In this document: positions 1 to 9,300 of the stretch, one piece after another
How the letters are laid out: each line of letters begins with the position of its first letter
How positions within the stretch are numbered: the stretch's first letter is position 1
Translations under genes and position numbers: made by a program
The notes under the pieces: model-generated
Told to the model about the DNA's origin: nothing
Databases searched by the model: none
The model's input: the letters and a program-made list of their open reading frames with translations, nothing else
NCBI GenBank assembly: GCA_945992255.1
Contig: CAMFVQ010000052.1
Location: 1-47,097, forward strand
Length of the DNA stretch: 47,097 nt
Origin: an uncultured Clostridia bacterium
Lineage (GTDB): Bacteria > Bacillota > Clostridia > Christensenellales > UBA3700
Reading direction: 5' to 3'

Positions 1-31
1 CAAGGATATTATTTATCCGCAGAAGAGAGCG

Positions 32-90
32 TCCCTTGTTGCAAGGGAAGCTGTTTTGCGTTAGCGTAGCGGTAGCAAAACTGAAGGGAT
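32..90. repeat. REP-like palindromic element, unit 1
   Basis: The sequence shows TCCCTTG (32-38) and CAAGGGA (42-48) forming a hairpin with a 3-base loop. GTTTTGC (53-59) and GCAAAAC (75-81) form a second hairpin, and a further AAGGGA lies at 84-89. Stacked palindromes of this kind between genes are typical of interspersed repeats in gut Clostridia genomes. No second copy of this unit was noticed in the window, so repeat status is inferred from form alone. Confidence 0.45.
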
Positions 91-116
91 AAGAAAAGCA
101 AACTTGGCTTGACAAT

Positions 117-176
117 CCCTATCGGCTAGTTTCCGCATAGGTGCTACAACTAGCCACTTCGCTTGCTAAGGGGCAG
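117..176. repeat. REP-like palindromic element, unit 2
   Basis: GGCTAGT (124-130) and ACTAGCC (149-155) are perfect inverted repeats. They are flanked by CCCTA (117-121) and TAAGGGG (167-173), which can extend the stem imperfectly. Together with the palindromes at 32-90 this fills most of the non-coding stretch before the first gene. No coding region was seen in 1-314. Confidence 0.4.
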
Positions 177-259
177 TCTTTTGCAAGTCGTTTTCTTTTG
201 CTGTTTGGGCTTGAAAAGTTTGCTCATTTGATTATTAGTTTTTTTATTTTTTCTTGATT

Positions 260-287
260 TTGTCAGTGTGTGGATATATAATATAAT
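260..287 (+). promoter_or_regulatory. Promoter of the mannoside operon
   Basis: TTGTCA (260-265) and TATAAT (282-287) are separated by 16 bp. This places transcription start near 294, just upstream of a run of eight G residues (303-310) that serves as Shine-Dalgarno sequence for the ATG at 315. The spacing argues against the in-frame TTG at 291 as start codon. Confidence 0.7.
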
Positions 288-314
288 CAGTTGGACAAAA
301 TCGGGGGGGGAAAT

Positions 315-1265
315 ATGAGCAAACTTATATGTATGGGCGAATGCCTTATTGATTTTTTGCCTCTAGATGGCGAACTATCTTTTGCTGGAAAGGCTGGCGG
401 TGCACCTACTAACGTGTGTGCGGCGGTTGGAAAACTAGGAGGAGAGAGTTACTATCTTGGAATGATGGCAAGAGATAATTTTTCCAATTTTCTACTAGAA
501 AAACTAAAAAAATGCAATGTTAAAACTGACTATATTTCCTTTACGGACAAGGCAGGAACTGGGCTCGCTTTTGTATCCCTAGACAAAAACGGCGATAGAT
601 CTTTTTCTTTTTTTAGGAATCCTTGCGCCGATATGCTATTTGATAAAGACGAAGTTAGGGAAGAATATTTTGATATGGGCGATGTGCTACATTTTTGTTC
701 GGTCGACCTTGTGGATTGTCCTACAAAAGAGGCTACGAAAAAAGCAATAGATATTGCGAGCAAAAAAGGCTGTTACGTTTCTTTTGATGTAAATCTAAGA
801 TTGAATATTTGGAATAATGATACCAAGTGCTTAACTGTAGTAAAAGAATTTTTGCCCCTATGTGATATTGTCAAAGTAACCGATGAAGAATTATCTTTGA
901 TAACAAAAGAAAACGACCTACAAAAAGGCGTTGAGAAAATGTTTGATTTGTCAAAAAATGCAAAACTTTTGTTTGTTACGATGGGTAAAAATGGTGCAGC
1001 AATGTTTTCAAAAACAGAAAAACATTTTGAACAAGCCGCCAAAACGAACGTCGTTGACACTACAGGGGCGGGAGATTGTTTTAGTGGAACAATTATTTTC
1101 AATATTCTTAGCCGCAAAAATAAAGATAAGCAACAACTAAAATTTGGTGAAATGATAAATGCAGTACAAATGGCGTCTAAAGCGTGCGCTATTGTTGTTT
1201 CAAGAAAAGGCGCTATGGAAAGTATGCCTACTATGGAGGAGATAGAAAATTATGACAGATACTAA
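315..1265 (+). CDS. PfkB-family sugar kinase (fructokinase-like)
   Basis: ATP-dependent sugar kinase of the ribokinase/PfkB family, 316 residues, cytoplasmic. The N-terminus carries the family glycine-rich region AGGAPTNVC near residues 27-35. The C-terminal signature DTTGAGDCF starts at D248, with D254 as the expected catalytic base. The ATG at 315 was preferred to an in-frame TTG at 291 because it follows a G-rich ribosome site and lies downstream of the predicted transcription start. The gene is first in an operon and overlaps manA by 14 bp. Fructokinase is the usual label for such sequences. Beside manA and beta-mannosidase it may phosphorylate mannose released by that enzyme, or fructose; the substrate is inferred from context only. 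Confidence 0.82.
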   Translation: MSKLICMGECLIDFLPLDGELSFAGKAGGAPTNVCAAVGKLGGESYYLGMMARDNFSNFLLEKLKKCNVKTDYISFTDKAGTGLAFVSLDKNGDRSFSFFRNPCADMLFDKDEVREEYFDMGDVLHFCSVDLVDCPTKEATKKAIDIASKKGCYVSFDVNLRLNIWNNDTKCLTVVKEFLPLCDIVKVTDEELSLITKENDLQKGVEKMFDLSKNAKLLFVTMGKNGAAMFSKTEKHFEQAAKTNVVDTTGAGDCFSGTIIFNILSRKNKDKQQLKFGEMINAVQMASKACAIVVSRKGAMESMPTMEEIENYDRY

Positions 1266-2307
1266 ATCAATCGCCCAAAAGCCAATATTTTTTGAAAGAA
1301 ATAGAGTGTTTAGAGTGTATTTGGGAGGCAAACAATACGCAAAACTGATGGGAGATAAACCCGAGGACAATTTTTTCCCAGAAGAATGGATTGCAAGCAA
1401 AGTAAAGGCAATCAATCCAAAATATTTTGGGAAAAGAGATGGCGTTTCTGTTGTTAGAGGCACAGATATTTTCTTTGATGACTTGTTGAAAGAGCAAAAG
1501 GAATTGTTGCTGGGCGATAGAAAATATGATTGTTTGGTCAAATATCTTGACAGTGCGATAAGACTCCCCGTTCAAGTGCACCCTACCAAAGAGTTTTCCA
1601 AAAAGTTTTTTGATAGCGAATATGGGAAAACGGAAAGTTGGTTGGTTGTAGATACAAGACCAGGTGCGTCGATTTATTTTGGATTTAGAGATAAGATTGA
1701 CAAACAAACGCTTAGCAATCTGGAAGAGAGAAGCCTTGACGAAAAGGACATTATGTCCACTATTTTAGGAAGAGTCGATGCCAAAGTCGGAGATACATAT
1801 ATTATCAATGCAGGGCTTATACATGCTATTGGGGCTGGTTGTACCATTGTGGAAGTGCAAGAACCAACTGATTTTACTATACAACCCGAAAACTGGTGTG
1901 GTGATTATAAAATTAGCGAAGAAGAGAAATATATTGGGCTATCTAAAAGTGATGCGCTAGATTGTTTCAACTATGATTTGTATGGTAAAAAAGCAATAGA
2001 GCTTGCAAGTGTTACACCAAAAGTTGTGGCCAATGAAAACGGCTATAAAAAAGAAGCTTTGATAGACTATGATGTTACGCCGTGTTTTGCAGAGAATAGA
2101 CATACCCTAACGGGTGGAAAATTTGTTATGGACTATGGTCCGGCTGTGTTTATCGTGCTTGATGGATTGGTTACAATCGAAGGCAAAGATTATCAAAAAC
2201 AAGTCAAGAAGGGAGAATATTTCTTTTTGCCATATTGTTGTCAACAAAAATTTTCAATAAGCGGAAATGGCACAATTATAGAATGCTTACCGAGCAAACA
2301 AGACTAG
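1252..2307 (+). CDS. manA: Mannose-6-phosphate isomerase, type I
   Basis: Interconverts mannose 6-phosphate and fructose 6-phosphate; zinc-dependent cupin enzyme of 351 residues, the length of the short Firmicutes type. The four expected zinc ligands are visible: Q108 and H110 in QVHP, E128 in KTESW, and H191 in GLIHAIG. The following EVQEPTDFT stretch is also typical. Ribosome site GGAGGAG (1235-1241) precedes the ATG, which lies inside the end of the sugar kinase gene, so translation is probably coupled. Placed between a kinase and a beta-mannosidase, it would feed mannose into glycolysis. Confidence 0.93.
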   Translation: MTDTKSIAQKPIFFERNRVFRVYLGGKQYAKLMGDKPEDNFFPEEWIASKVKAINPKYFGKRDGVSVVRGTDIFFDDLLKEQKELLLGDRKYDCLVKYLDSAIRLPVQVHPTKEFSKKFFDSEYGKTESWLVVDTRPGASIYFGFRDKIDKQTLSNLEERSLDEKDIMSTILGRVDAKVGDTYIINAGLIHAIGAGCTIVEVQEPTDFTIQPENWCGDYKISEEEKYIGLSKSDALDCFNYDLYGKKAIELASVTPKVVANENGYKKEALIDYDVTPCFAENRHTLTGGKFVMDYGPAVFIVLDGLVTIEGKDYQKQVKKGEYFFLPYCCQQKFSISGNGTIIECLPSKQD

Positions 2308-2316
2308 GAGAATTTT

Positions 2317-4854
2317 ATGCAAAATCTAAACCTTAATGGCAACTGGCAACTAAAACAAATCAATGGCGATATCGTAGTAAATGCAAACGTACCTACTTGC
2401 AATTATACGGCGCTTATCGACAACAAGATTATCAAAGATCCCTTCTTGTCAACTTATGAAAAAGACGCTTATTTTGTTGGTTTATACGATTGGGAATTTA
2501 GCAGAGAATTTGATATAACTAGCAAAATGCTAGACTATAATTTTGCAAAACTTGAGTGCAAAATGATTGATACTATTGCAACTATTTTTGTAAATGACAC
2601 CGAAGTTGCAAAAACGCAAAATTGCTTTATTGAACATTCTTTTGATATAAAAAAATATTTATCTGTGGGCAAAAACACAATCAAAGTGCTTATAAAGTCA
2701 CCTATAGAATATGTAAAGAGCTTGCAAAAGAAAGAAAGAGTTCCTCGCAACAACAATGGACAAAACGGTATTCCGCATATAAGAAAACCGCAATGCCATT
2801 TTGGTTGGGATTGGGGACCTGTGCTTGTTCCTAGTGGAATAAGTAAGGATATTTTCATATCTTTTTCTGACGTAGAAAAAATTAAAAATGTAGAGATTAC
2901 TCAAAACCATTTTGAAAACAAAGTGGAATTGATTGTCACGGCTGAAAGTGAAACTTGCAAAGAGTATAATTTTAATATAAAAGTTTTTTCACCAGAAAAC
3001 AAATTGATAAAAAGCGTTGATATTTTCGATAAAAAACCTACCATAAAAGTTGATATAGAAAATCCTAAACTTTGGTGGACATATGAATTGAATAAGGTAG
3101 ACACCCAGCCACTATATAGAGTCGAGGTAAATATTCTTTCTGATGGCAATGTTGCTCAACAAGTAACAAAAAAAGTAGGTCTTAGAACACTCACTTTGGA
3201 TAGGTCGAAAGATAGTGCGGGCGAAAATTTTTGTTTTGTATTAAACGGTGTTCATATTTTTGTTAAGGGAGCCAATTGGATACCGGCTGATAGTTTTATT
3301 GATAGAGTTGGGACTGACAAAATAGATTATTACCTAAATAGTGCAAGATTTTCCAACTTCAATATGATAAGAATTTGGGGCGGTGGATATTATGGCGATG
3401 ACTATTTTTATGATAAATGTGATGAAATGGGCATACTTTTGTGGCAAGATTTTATGTTCGCTTGCCAGCCATATCCATTTTTCATTGAAAGTCTGCTCCA
3501 AAATGTATTGGATGAAGTTACATTCAATGTAAACAGGCTAAAACACCACGCCTCTCTTGCCCTATGGTGCGGAAATAACGAAATAGAAGCTATGGATATT
3601 GCTTGGAAAAATAGAATAAAATATATAAAATGGACACAAAAGTTTTTCTATGATATTTTGCCAAAGCATCTAGAAAACTTAGATGCCTCTACACCATATA
3701 TTGCAGGTTCGCCAATTGGCACAAGCTATCAAACAGGTGTTGGCACGGACAATGTCGGCGATACGCACTTGTGGGCTGTTTGGCATGGTCTTCAACCTCT
3801 AAACTATTATCGAAAAAGACTAACTAGATTTTGTAGCGAGTATGGTTTTGAATCGTTGCCAGACCTAAAAACAATAGAAAAATTTGCAACAAAAGAAGAT
3901 TATTCACTAGGCTCAAAAGTCTTTAATAGTCACCAAAAATGTTTGAGTGGCAACAAAAAAATGAAGTATTATATAGCATCAAGATTTTCTTTGCCAAAAA
4001 ACTTTGTGGATTATGTGTACCTCTCTCAAATATGCCAACTGGAATGTATAAAAGATGCAACCGAACATTGGCGTCGCAACAAAGGAAGGTGCAATGGCTC
4101 TATGTATTGGCAATTCAATGATTGTTGGCCTGTTTGCTCGTGGGCTAGTATGGATTATTACGGCAATTATAAGGCTCTTCAATATGGCGCAAGACATTTT
4201 AACAATCCACTTGCGTTGTCAGCCGTTGTGGAAGAGGGAAAGGTGGTTGTTTATGTCACCAACGACACCCTAAACTCTCAAAAGTTGCAATTGAACACAC
4301 AGCTAATAACATTCGAGGGCGAAGTTGAGTATAGCCATAGGGAAGATATAAAAATAGAAAGCAATAGTGTTGAAAGTTTTGAAATACTCAACATAACGGA
4401 CAAAAATAATGTAAAGGACTGCATTTTTTATGCTAGCCTAACAAAAGATGATGAGATTGTTTTTGAAAAAACATTGCTTTTTGATATCGAAAAGAAATTA
4501 AAGTTGCCAAAAGCAGACATTGATGTCAGTGTAAAAATTGAAAATGATACCGCTATTATCACCTTGCACTCCAATAAATATGCTCACTATGTTGCAATAC
4601 ATACCACGACGTGCAGTTTGCCTTTGAGCGACAATTATTTTGATATATTGCCTAATCAAACAAAAATTGTTACCCAAAAGTTGAATGGTAAGAAGATAGA
4701 TATAGAAAATGAGTATAAGATAAAGTCAACAACTGATATCGAGGCAAAAGGAAGTGCCTTATACGACAATTTTGAGAGATTTAAGGTGTTGATTGAACCT
4801 ATCAATTTGGTGCAATATTTGTTCAATAAAGTTGTCCCTAAGGACATAAAATAA
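2317..4854 (+). CDS. Beta-mannosidase, glycoside hydrolase family 2
   Basis: Exo-acting GH2 enzyme of 845 residues that removes terminal beta-linked mannose from oligosaccharides. The N-terminus holds the sugar-binding jelly-roll domain, with WDWGP near residue 165. The TIM barrel contains the acid/base E422 in WCGNNE and the likely nucleophile E508 in CSEYGFES. The C-terminal third is beta-rich, as in family members. There is no signal peptide, so it should act in the cytoplasm on imported oligosaccharides; no transporter gene is present in the window. Its ATG follows AGGAG and starts 9 bases after the manA stop. It is probably the last gene of the operon, although no clear plus-strand terminator was seen after it. 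Confidence 0.9.
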   Translation: MQNLNLNGNWQLKQINGDIVVNANVPTCNYTALIDNKIIKDPFLSTYEKDAYFVGLYDWEFSREFDITSKMLDYNFAKLECKMIDTIATIFVNDTEVAKTQNCFIEHSFDIKKYLSVGKNTIKVLIKSPIEYVKSLQKKERVPRNNNGQNGIPHIRKPQCHFGWDWGPVLVPSGISKDIFISFSDVEKIKNVEITQNHFENKVELIVTAESETCKEYNFNIKVFSPENKLIKSVDIFDKKPTIKVDIENPKLWWTYELNKVDTQPLYRVEVNILSDGNVAQQVTKKVGLRTLTLDRSKDSAGENFCFVLNGVHIFVKGANWIPADSFIDRVGTDKIDYYLNSARFSNFNMIRIWGGGYYGDDYFYDKCDEMGILLWQDFMFACQPYPFFIESLLQNVLDEVTFNVNRLKHHASLALWCGNNEIEAMDIAWKNRIKYIKWTQKFFYDILPKHLENLDASTPYIAGSPIGTSYQTGVGTDNVGDTHLWAVWHGLQPLNYYRKRLTRFCSEYGFESLPDLKTIEKFATKEDYSLGSKVFNSHQKCLSGNKKMKYYIASRFSLPKNFVDYVYLSQICQLECIKDATEHWRRNKGRCNGSMYWQFNDCWPVCSWASMDYYGNYKALQYGARHFNNPLALSAVVEEGKVVVYVTNDTLNSQKLQLNTQLITFEGEVEYSHREDIKIESNSVESFEILNITDKNNVKDCIFYASLTKDDEIVFEKTLLFDIEKKLKLPKADIDVSVKIENDTAIITLHSNKYAHYVAIHTTTCSLPLSDNYFDILPNQTKIVTQKLNGKKIDIENEYKIKSTTDIEAKGSALYDNFERFKVLIEPINLVQYLFNKVVPKDIK

Positions 4855-4963
4855 ATACTAAAGCAATTTATGATGATCATGTAAAAGTGGTCATTATTTT
4901 ATGTGAAAATCATCAACAACAAAGTTATTATGGAGAGTATTCTTGCAAAAGTCTTTGGCAGAT

Positions 4964-4988
4964 AAAAAATGCCCACCCCGAGGGGTGG
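4964..4988 (-). terminator. Rho-independent terminator of trpB
   Basis: CCACCCC (4973-4979) and GGGGTGG (4982-4988) form a GC-rich hairpin. Read on the minus strand it is followed by a run of six T (plus-strand A at 4964-4969), directly after the trpB stop codon. Confidence 0.85.
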
Positions 4989-5011
4989 ACAAGCTGTTTG
5001 ATTTTGTTTGG

Positions 5012-6232
5012 TTATCTGATGCCGTAATGCTCGATGATATAATCCATATCCTTATCTCCACGGCCGGACAAGTTGATAAGCACTGAGCCTTTGTCCATTG
5101 TTTGGGCAAGTTTCATACCATAAGCGACAGCGTGTGAGCTTTCGATTGCAGGAATGATACCTTCTAGGCGAGATAGCTTGAAGAAAGCATCGATTGTTTC
5201 ATCATCATTGATGACATCGTACTTAACTCTGCCAATTTCTTTCCAAAAAGCATGTTCTGGACCAGAAGATGGATAGTCAAGACCGCTTGCAACTGAATAT
5301 ACAGGAGCAGGCTCGCCGTTTTCATCTTTTAGCATAATGCTGTTGAAGCCGTGCATAATGCCCTCTGTGCCGTATGTGAGGCTTGCTGCGTGGTCACCGA
5401 GCTTTGGTCCACGACCGAGAGGTTCTACGCCATAGATATCCACTGGGTCATTGAGGAAGCCTGAGAAAAATCCTGCTGAATTGGAACCGCCACCTACACA
5501 AGCTACGATAGCATCAGGCAAATGACCTGTCATATCCAAAAATTGTTCTCTTGCCTCGATACCAACAACGCTTTGGAAATCTCTTACCATCATAGGGAAT
5601 GGGTGAGGACCAACGGTTGAGCCGATGCAATAGATAGCATCTTTGTATTCTTTGCTGTAAGCTTCGAAAGCAGCATCAACAGCTTCTTTAAGAGTTTGGA
5701 GTCCGTGAGTAACTTCGACTACATTTGCACCCAAAATCTTCATTCTAGCAACGTTTGGAGCTTGTTTTTTGATGTCTACAGCGCCCATATAAATGTCGCA
5801 TTCTAGACCAAAATAAGCAGCTGCAGTAGCAAGAGCTACACCGTGTTGACCAGCGCCAGTTTCGGCAATGACTTTGTGCTTGCCCATATACTTGGCAAGG
5901 AGAGCTTCGCCCATGCAGTGGTTGAGCTTGTGAGCACCAGAATGGTTGAGGTCTTCACGCTTTGCGTAAAGTTGTACCTTGCCACCTAGAGCATTGGACA
6001 ATCTCTCGAGATGAGATACTGGGGTAGGTCTGCCTTGGAATTCTTTACGAATTCTTCTGAGTTCTGCAATAAATTTTCTTGATTGGCAAATTGAGTGATA
6101 TGCCTCGGTTATTTCGTTCATAGCGGCTTGCAATTCGGTTGGAATAAAGCTGCCGCCGTATTTGCCAAAGTATCCTTTGTTGTCAGGGTAGTTTCTAAAA
6201 TATGTGTCAAAATCTACATTGTTAAGTTTCAT
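5012..6232 (-). CDS. trpB: Tryptophan synthase beta chain (stand-alone)
   Basis: PLP enzyme joining indole and serine to make tryptophan; 406 residues, full length for the TrpB1 class. The PLP lysine is K102 in GAHKLNH. The conserved glutamate is E124 in AETGAGQHG, and the phosphate-binding loop GGGSN is at 247-251. The start has ribosome site AAAGGAG. The gene has its own promoter and terminator, and no trpA, trpC, trpD, trpE or trpF lies beside it. Alone, TrpB can salvage free indole, so it may work as an indole-scavenging enzyme if trpA is absent from the genome; that cannot be judged from this window. No T-box or trp leader peptide was seen upstream. Confidence 0.95.
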   Translation of the reverse strand: MKLNNVDFDTYFRNYPDNKGYFGKYGGSFIPTELQAAMNEITEAYHSICQSRKFIAELRRIRKEFQGRPTPVSHLERLSNALGGKVQLYAKREDLNHSGAHKLNHCMGEALLAKYMGKHKVIAETGAGQHGVALATAAAYFGLECDIYMGAVDIKKQAPNVARMKILGANVVEVTHGLQTLKEAVDAAFEAYSKEYKDAIYCIGSTVGPHPFPMMVRDFQSVVGIEAREQFLDMTGHLPDAIVACVGGGSNSAGFFSGFLNDPVDIYGVEPLGRGPKLGDHAASLTYGTEGIMHGFNSIMLKDENGEPAPVYSVASGLDYPSSGPEHAFWKEIGRVKYDVINDDETIDAFFKLSRLEGIIPAIESSHAVAYGMKLAQTMDKGSVLINLSGRGDKDMDYIIEHYGIR

Positions 6233-6263
6233 TTGTTTTCTCCTTTAGACTTTCGTCTTTTTC

Positions 6264-6292
6264 ATTATAACATAATTGTTGTTGATTTACAA
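6264..6292 (-). promoter_or_regulatory. Promoter of trpB
   Basis: On the minus strand TTGTAA (6287-6292) and TATAAT (6264-6269) are separated by 17 bp. The short leader that follows contains AGAC-GAAA-GTCT, a small stem with a GNRA-type loop directly before the ribosome site. There is no room for a T-box. Confidence 0.7.
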
Positions 6293-6339
6293 TTGTTCAT
6301 ACACCTTTGTATGAAGAGAGTAGCAATTTATTTGCTACT

Positions 6340-6364
6340 AAAAAGAGCCACATTGCTGTGGCTC
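6340..6364 (-). terminator. Terminator of the large lipoprotein gene
   Basis: GAGCCACA (6345-6352) and TGTGGCTC (6357-6364) form an 8-bp stem with a TTGC loop. On the minus strand a T run follows (plus-strand A at 6340-6344). A second palindrome, AGTAGCAA/TTGCTACT (6319-6339), lies just beyond it. Confidence 0.87.
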
Positions 6365-6374
6365 TTAGTATTTG

Positions 6375-9300
6375 TTAGTCGTTGAATTTGTTGTTGTTCG
6401 ACTTGGTAGTTTTGCTTGATTTCTTAGAAGTCAACTTTTTGTTTTTCTTCTTTGGAGCATACTTACGAACAATTACAACGATTACGGCAATTACGATAAA
6501 GCCACCTACAATTCCGGAGCTTATCCATAGCCACAACAAATCATTCTTGTCCTTGTTTTCATCAGTGCTTTCTGTCTTGTCTGCATTCTTGTCTTCTTCA
6601 GCATTTGCAGATTCTTCAGTGAACACAATACGATGATTGTTTGGAACAAGTTCGTCAGCAATCAATGATTGGTCAATATTCTCTTCGGTTTCGCCCTCTA
6701 CAACTTTTCTTGCGATGAATTCTTCTTCTGTGATAGTTGTAACAGAGTAGTTGTCAGCGAATACATAGCCCTTCTTCCAGTTGTCTTTGCCATTGTAGCC
6801 AAGACCTACGCTCAATGTTGCAGAAGCGGTAACCTTTTTGTCTGTCTTGACATAATAGTTGAGTTCTTTCCAAGTGCCGATTGTTTCTTCGCCATTCTCA
6901 GAGTATGTTGAAGTATTGATTGTACGCATTTTGTCATAATCGGTGGATTTGTCGCCGATAAGCTTACCAAATGTGTATGTTTGGTTGTTAAGTTTCAAAG
7001 TTACAGTTGCACTGTCTTTTGCATCTAGTCCGTATGTCAAAACACTGATACTGATTTTGTAGTATGTGTCAGCTTTGAGGTTGGTAGATGAAGAAGTGTA
7101 CTTGTAAGCACCTGCATTCTTGTTGTAGATAGCAAGTACAGAGTCGCCGATGTTCTTAGAATCATCAAAGATTGCGTTGGCAACAGCAGGCTTTTTGTCA
7201 GGGTCAATGTTAAGCTTTGACCAGTCGCCAGCAGTCTTGTCGAATACACCTGCGGTGAGGTTGTCGCTGTCAGATTTTGCTTCTGAGTCAATCAAAGAAC
7301 CAGACCAGTTGCTTGGTGATGCGATAGATTCTTTGTTGGTAGATTCGAAAGAATCAACAAGCCATGATTGGGTCAAAACATTGCTATTTGCAACATCTTG
7401 CTTAACAGCTTGCTTGTAAGTGTTTTCATCAACAGCAAGGTATTTTGCATTGTCGAAGAATGTCCAACCATTGTTGGTGTTGCTGGTAGCTTGAGGGTTA
7501 CCTGCATAGAGGCTGAGCTTCAAAGATACACTAGCAATACCAGTTTCTACATAGATATAGTATCTGTGCCAGTTGTTGTCAACTGGAGTGATGTTGTGAT
7601 ACTTTGTGTTTTTGCCGTTGCCAGACTTAGTAGAAAGCTCAATGGTGATGTTGGAGCCGTTTGATTTTGCCCAAACACTGAACACATAGTAAGAGTTGGC
7701 ACTCAAAGAAATAGAGTCAGAAGAGTAGCCAATCGCCTTAGAATCAACGCTGTTGATACCAAGTACGGTTGGGTTGTTCTCGATAGTTGCACCATCAAAG
7801 CCATCAAAGAAGTTGGCATCAGAAAGACCAAGCTCAGTCATAAGGGAAGTGCTGGTTAGATCAATGATACCGCTACGGCTTTGGCCATCTGTGATAGCAG
7901 ACTTGTTGGTGATTGTCCAATTCTTTGGAACAGCCATATGTTTGTCAAGTTTACCTTCGGTGGTGAAGATATTTTCTTTGTAGAGCTCTTTGGTTGCAGC
8001 AGAGTCGAAGAGTTTGAACTCGCCGTTGTTGGAAACTTCGTTAGAACCAGCAGACTCTTCAAAGCTTGTTGTGGTGGTGAGTGAATCAGAACTTACGGCA
8101 TTGTACTCAGACGCGGTAATCTTTTCTACGCTCATAGATTTGATTGTAGCACTACCAACAACGTGGTTGGAAGCTTGGGTACCTTTGCCTGAACCAAGTG
8201 CGTATTCTAGACCAACAATCTTAGACTCATAGTGTCCACCCTTGATAAAGAACCTAGCTTCGGTGTAACCATCAGCAATAGCATAATCTTTGAGATTTTC
8301 TGAGTTGAGGTTGGTTAGAGAAGAAGAAGATGTCTTCTTGTCAGTATATTTGTCTGTCTTTGCATCTTTGTTGACACTTACAAGGTTGATATTTAGACCC
8401 TTTGCTTTGTCTGCAATATCAGTCTTGAACAAAACAGATACAATATAGTATGTGTTAGGGTAGATTGTGTAACCATTGGTACTGTCGAGTTTTTCATCAG
8501 CATCTTTGGTGAAGTTGGATACGGTTGTAGCAGTAGGCAAGATGTTGTTGATTGTCAACAAACCGCCTTCTGTCTTGATTTCGCTACGATCAGCTGCGAT
8601 TGTTTCGTCATAGGTGGTGTTGACGAACTTGCTTTGATCGATTGGATCTTCTGGGTTGGCAGATTTGAGTGAGAACTTGTTTGAACTTTGGGCATTGTAT
8701 TCATCAGCGGTGATTTCGCCGAAAGAAATGCTGTCAAACAATGCTATACCTTTTACGTGAGTAGAAGTATCGTTCTTACCGCCTTGACCTAGCCACATTT
8801 CGAGATACAAATCGTTGTGACGCTTGGTGTTGCCTTCCACATAGAAAGTAACCTTTTGCCACTGGTCATTGGTGTTGATTTCGTCGATTGTGATATTTCT
8901 CTCATCGGTAGACTTGCCATTGGTAAGCTTGAGAGTAGCGCCCTTGCCTTCAAGGATGTTGGTGCGTACGTAAACAGAGAGAGCATAGTACTTGCCTGCA
9001 CTAAAACGAATAGCACTGCTTGCACGATATCCGTATGCGGTTGCTTTCTTGTTGTTGAGCATCATAACCTTGCTTCCAACTGAGTTTGGAGCTGCATTTA
9101 GGTCGAGATTGCCATCACCAAATACAACAGAAGTGGTAACAGCTGTGTCAACGATGCCCTTATCTACATAACTAGATGAAGATGGAGCAGAGCCATCAGA
9201 ACCATTGCCTTGTTGACCTGTGTACTTAACTGGGGTGAGGACGCTAGATGATGAAGATGTATAATCGAATTCGCTATCGCCTACAATCATACTGTATTTT

